Assembly: GCA_937891165.1 (NCBI GenBank)
Contig: CALAEX010000119.1
Span: forward strand, 1 to 23,833
DNA from: an uncultured Lachnospiraceae bacterium
GTDB lineage: Bacteria > Bacillota > Clostridia > Lachnospirales > Lachnospiraceae
Length of the DNA stretch: 23,833 nt
Reading direction: 5' to 3'
This document shows positions 21,160-23,833 of this stretch, piece after piece; position 1 is the stretch's first letter; each line of letters begins with the position of its first letter. Below the pieces are notes generated by a model. It did not search any database, had not been told where the DNA came from, and worked only from the letters and a program-made list of their open reading frames with translations. The translations under genes were made by a program, and so were the position numbers.

Positions 21160-22911
21160 ATGGCACAACATAAAAGTTTTGGTGTATTTGTAAAGGGATT
21201 ACGAAAAAAACGAAGGATTTCATTACAGGTATTTGGAGATGGCTTATGTGATGTGAGTCATTTAAGCCGAATTGAAAATGGAAAAGTAGGAGCAACAAAA
21301 TTATTAAGGGACCGTTTACTAGGGCGGTTGGGAATTGCAACAGAAAATTACGAGAAGTTTTTGTATAATAGAGAATATAAATGTTGGAAAGAACGACAGG
21401 ATATTATATACAGTATATTGTATGGAAAAATAGAGAAAGCAAGGGTATTGTTAGAAAATTATCAAACAAAACATTCATATGAGATGAGACAACCATTGGA
21501 GTACCAATTTTATTTGACGATGTTAGCTCAAATACGTCAATGTGAAGGAGCAAGTAAAGAGGAATTACGGGAGTTAATTCAGAAAGCAGTTACTTTGACA
21601 GTACCAGAACCGATAACAAGGCAGATAAAGTCTAGAGTGCTTTCGATAGAAGAATTAAATTTGTTATTGGAATACGGGTTTTATAATGAAGAAGAGGTAT
21701 CTTTGGAATGGTATAAAGAATTTGTTTCTTATGTAGAGCAACTTCCTTTAGAAGAATTGGCATTGTCTAGAATATATCCTAAAGCGGTATATTATCTTTA
21801 TCGGGTTTGGAGAAATGAGGGTAATATAGGAAAAATAGAAGCAGGAAAAATGCTAAAGTTTTGCGAGAAAGCAATTGAAATTTTGCAAAAAAGCAATAGA
21901 ATGTTTTATTTGTGGGAAATTTTAGAAATCGAAAAACAATTATTGCAAGAATTAATAGGGAAAAACGAGATAAAAAATGAAGTTGCAACAAAACAGTTAC
22001 AAGAGTTATATCAAAGATGTAATGATTGGCACGAAGTTTTAACAGAAGTTTACGAAGAATATGGAATTTCTAAAGAAATGAAGGAATATTGTTATATTTA
22101 TTTGGGTAAAGAAGTCTACTGTATAGGAGATGTTATTAAAGTACGACGCAATACGCTTGGCATGACAATGAGAGAACTTAGTGAAGGTATTTGTACAGAA
22201 CGTACGATAAGTCGTTTAGAGAATAATGCGATAGAGCTTCCATGGGAAGCAGTGAGTTTGTTATTTGAACGTTTAAATATTACAATGAGATTTTACAGAA
22301 GTGATTTACCTGTGGAAAGTCTAGAAGATACACAGCTAATTCGATGTAATGAGTTAGTGGATGGGTATAATAAAAAAGTATGTGATGAGCAAGCTTTAGA
22401 TAATGCATCGTATATAAAAATGTTAAAAGAAGTATTAGAATATACGATTCCATATAGAAGGGTTATAACTTCAGGAGAAAAATATTTAACAAAAAGTGAA
22501 TGGGTTTGTTTAAAGAATATTGTGAAATGGATGGATTGGACTTATCCTGAAATGGAACAATGTGTACAGATATTATATGATTTATTTGAACGTCAGAAAC
22601 AGGTAGAAGATTGCTTTAATAAGTATGAGTTTATTATGGGAACAGTAGGTAGTAAGCTTGGAGATAAGGGAGAATATGAGCTTTCAGATAAAATTCAAAT
22701 AAAAATCTTAAAGAATTCTTTAATGAATAGAAGATTTGGAAATATTCATGAAGAAATTTATTCGTTAATGTGGAATGATGTGCAGAGAAAAAAAGAACAA
22801 TATCCTCAGAAACGGGATATTAATGTAGAAAAGGAATTAAAGAAATGTATTAAATTTTGTGAAATGAGTGGTAATGAACATCAAATATCATTTTTTAACC
22901 GAATCAAATAA
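21160..22911 (+). CDS. Regulator with two XRE helix-turn-helix domains
   Basis: A 583-residue cytoplasmic protein that looks like an internal duplication. The first XRE domain covers about 5-62 (FVKGLRKKRRISLQVFGDGL, then SHLSRIENGK). A helical TPR-like block follows to about 320. A second XRE domain covers about 325-380 (VIKVRRNTLGMTMRELSEGI, then RTISRLENN and LLFERLNITM), and a second helical block runs to the end. The general layout recalls RRNPP/Rgg peptide-sensing regulators, but those have one DNA-binding domain. The double form could bind two half-sites as a monomer. A purine-rich SD (AGGAG) precedes the ATG. It is monocistronic, with its own promoter and a preceding terminator. No pheromone-like small ORF is evident next to it. 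Confidence 0.8.
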   Translation: MAQHKSFGVFVKGLRKKRRISLQVFGDGLCDVSHLSRIENGKVGATKLLRDRLLGRLGIATENYEKFLYNREYKCWKERQDIIYSILYGKIEKARVLLENYQTKHSYEMRQPLEYQFYLTMLAQIRQCEGASKEELRELIQKAVTLTVPEPITRQIKSRVLSIEELNLLLEYGFYNEEEVSLEWYKEFVSYVEQLPLEELALSRIYPKAVYYLYRVWRNEGNIGKIEAGKMLKFCEKAIEILQKSNRMFYLWEILEIEKQLLQELIGKNEIKNEVATKQLQELYQRCNDWHEVLTEVYEEYGISKEMKEYCYIYLGKEVYCIGDVIKVRRNTLGMTMRELSEGICTERTISRLENNAIELPWEAVSLLFERLNITMRFYRSDLPVESLEDTQLIRCNELVDGYNKKVCDEQALDNASYIKMLKEVLEYTIPYRRVITSGEKYLTKSEWVCLKNIVKWMDWTYPEMEQCVQILYDLFERQKQVEDCFNKYEFIMGTVGSKLGDKGEYELSDKIQIKILKNSLMNRRFGNIHEEIYSLMWNDVQRKKEQYPQKRDINVEKELKKCIKFCEMSGNEHQISFFNRIK

Positions 22912-23024
22912 GTCTTCCAATTCAAATAGGTAGTGCATTAAGTGATGCGTGATAAGCTCCGACAGTAGCTATTCGGTTATGAGTAAGTAGCGAAGCGGAT
23001 TACGAATATCTGTTTGACTTGTAA

Positions 23025-23053
23025 TTGACAAAAATCTATGATAAACTTATTAT
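23025..23053 (+). promoter_or_regulatory. Promoter of the O-acetyltransferase gene
   Basis: A perfect TTGACA (23025-23030), 17-bp spacer and TATTAT (23048-23053). The leader would be only about 22 nt. Confidence 0.75.
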
Positions 23054-23081
23054 AAGTATACATAGAAAGGAAAGGATTGTA

Positions 23082-23711
23082 ATGACAGAACACGAAAAAA
23101 TGTTAGCAGGAAATCTCATATATGACCCGTTTTCGGAGGGTATGGCAGAAGAACGTACAAAGGCTCACCGACTTTGTAAATTGTATAATGATACCTTTGA
23201 TACAGAAACAGAAAAACGAAAAGAAATTTTAGATGAATTACTTCCAAATCGTGGAGAAAATGTATACTTGCAAGGTCCAATTTATTTTGACTTTGGAACG
23301 AATATTTCTATGGGAAAAGACAGTTATGCTAATTTTAATTTTACTGTATTAGATGAAGGTAGAGTAACAATTGGAGAATCTGTATTTATTGGTCCAAATG
23401 TTTCGTTGTTGACAGCAATACATCCTCTCCGGTATCAAGACAGAAATTCCTTTTTTAATGAAAAGACAGGAAATGTAACAAATTTAGAATATACCGCACC
23501 GATTACAATTGAAGACAATTGTTGGATTGCAGCAAGTGTCACTATTTGTGGTGGAGTAACAATAGGAGCAGGTAGCGTGATTGGAGCAGGTTCTGTGGTG
23601 ACAAAGGATATTCCGGCAAATAGTCTTGCTGTGGGAAATCCTTGTCGCGTGATTCGGGAGATTACAGAAAAGGATAGTTTAGAAAATCATCCAGAGCTTT
23701 TTGCACAGTAA
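23082..23711 (+). CDS. Maltose/galactoside-type O-acetyltransferase
   Basis: A 209-residue hexapeptide-repeat acetyltransferase of the maltose O-acetyltransferase/NodL/LacA type. The N-terminal helical part (EKMLAGNLIYDPFSEGMAEERTKAHRLCKLYN) is the family's Mac domain. The left-handed beta-helix follows, with turns such as VTIGESVFIGPNVSLLTAIHPL (catalytic His114), PITIEDNCWIAASVTI and VTIGAGSVIGAGSVV, and the closing AVGNPCRVIREI. It transfers acetyl from acetyl-CoA to a sugar hydroxyl, probably for sugar detoxification. The frame is open from 23025 but that overlaps the promoter. ATG 23082 follows AAAGGAAAGG (about 23066-23075). A strong terminator follows. Confidence 0.92.
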   Translation: MTEHEKMLAGNLIYDPFSEGMAEERTKAHRLCKLYNDTFDTETEKRKEILDELLPNRGENVYLQGPIYFDFGTNISMGKDSYANFNFTVLDEGRVTIGESVFIGPNVSLLTAIHPLRYQDRNSFFNEKTGNVTNLEYTAPITIEDNCWIAASVTICGGVTIGAGSVIGAGSVVTKDIPANSLAVGNPCRVIREITEKDSLENHPELFAQ

Positions 23712-23731
23712 ATATAAAGAATATTTCATAT

Positions 23732-23775
23732 AAAAAGTTCCACTCAAAGAAATTATTTCTTGAGTGGAACTTTTT
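23732..23775 (+). terminator. Terminator after the acetyltransferase gene
   Basis: A 19-20 bp stem, from AAAAAGTTCCACTCAA (23732-23747) pairing with TTGAGTGGAACTTTTT (23760-23775), with one bulged A. It begins with A and ends with T, so it can work on both strands. Confidence 0.85.
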
Positions 23776-23796
23776 TGTTGAATGAAAAGTCCAATC

Positions 23797-23813
23797 CCCC
23801 AGCTGTGCTGGGG
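23797..23813. other. GC-rich hairpin at the window edge
   Basis: CCCCAGC (23797-23803), loop TGT, GCTGGGG (23807-23813). It is unusually GC-rich for this sequence and has no T-tail. It lies 43 nt from the window end. A T-CCCC-stem-GGGGA layout recalls type I-E CRISPR repeats, but only one copy is in view. Confidence 0.4.
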
Positions 23814-23833
23814 AGAATAGTGTAAGTGGAAAC

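Overview
The window is low-GC DNA with every convincing gene on the + strand. Strong Shine-Dalgarno (SD) sites, frequent TTG/GTG starts, sigma-A-type promoters with 17-bp spacers and U-tailed hairpin terminators point to a Firmicute. Gene content (YfcC permease, iron-sulfur flavoprotein-like reductase, XRE/PLDc_N/ABC cassette, Hol-Tox type I toxin) suggests a gut-type clostridium, probably Lachnospiraceae. That placement is inference; there is no rRNA or marker gene here.

Layout. (1) 1-1659: promoter, long leader and a YfcC-family permease. (2) 1668-1916: a 249-bp nearly complete palindrome resembling a MITE. (3) 1921-2871: a toxin-antitoxin pair, Panacea-domain (DUF4065) antitoxin plus PemK/MazF-like toxin. 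(4) 2974-4308: ECF sigma factor overlapping its membrane anti-sigma factor, with a likely autoregulated promoter. (5) 4435-6212: flavoprotein, small Cys-containing protein, sugar-nucleotide-type SDR. (6) 6310-9404: XRE regulator with a palindromic operator, PLDc_N membrane peptide, ABC ATPase and permease. (7) 9419-10860: two related type I toxin-antitoxin units. Copy A is intact, with a 28-aa hydrophobic toxin and an antisense RNA promoter. Copy B has lost the toxin start. They flank a membrane-anchored protein that collinearly resembles ferredoxin-dependent bilin reductases. (8) 10893-18806: a four-gene Wadjet (Jet) operon in the order jetD-jetA-jetB-jetC, an SMC-type defence system that in studied members recognises and cleaves circular plasmid DNA. 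(9) 18807-23711: a 17-nt scrap of the same type I unit, then an aldo/keto reductase, a membrane glycerophosphodiesterase, a double-XRE regulator and a maltose-type O-acetyltransferase. The last 40 bases hold a perfect GC-rich hairpin cut by the window edge.

How it fits together. The middle and left parts form a small defence/accessory island: PanA-MazF, type I TA and Wadjet, with metabolic and regulatory genes on both sides. Two repeat families tie the island together. The 3' part of the type I unit occurs three times (A, B and a scrap directly after jetC), so the bilin-reductase-like gene and the Wadjet operon each sit between copies. The palindromic element occurs complete beside the PanA-MazF promoter and in a short, internally deleted form in the jetD-jetA gap. 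Wadjet itself is known. The least described items are the bilin-reductase-like protein, the RNA architecture of the type I unit with its decayed partner, and the palindromic element with a structured core.
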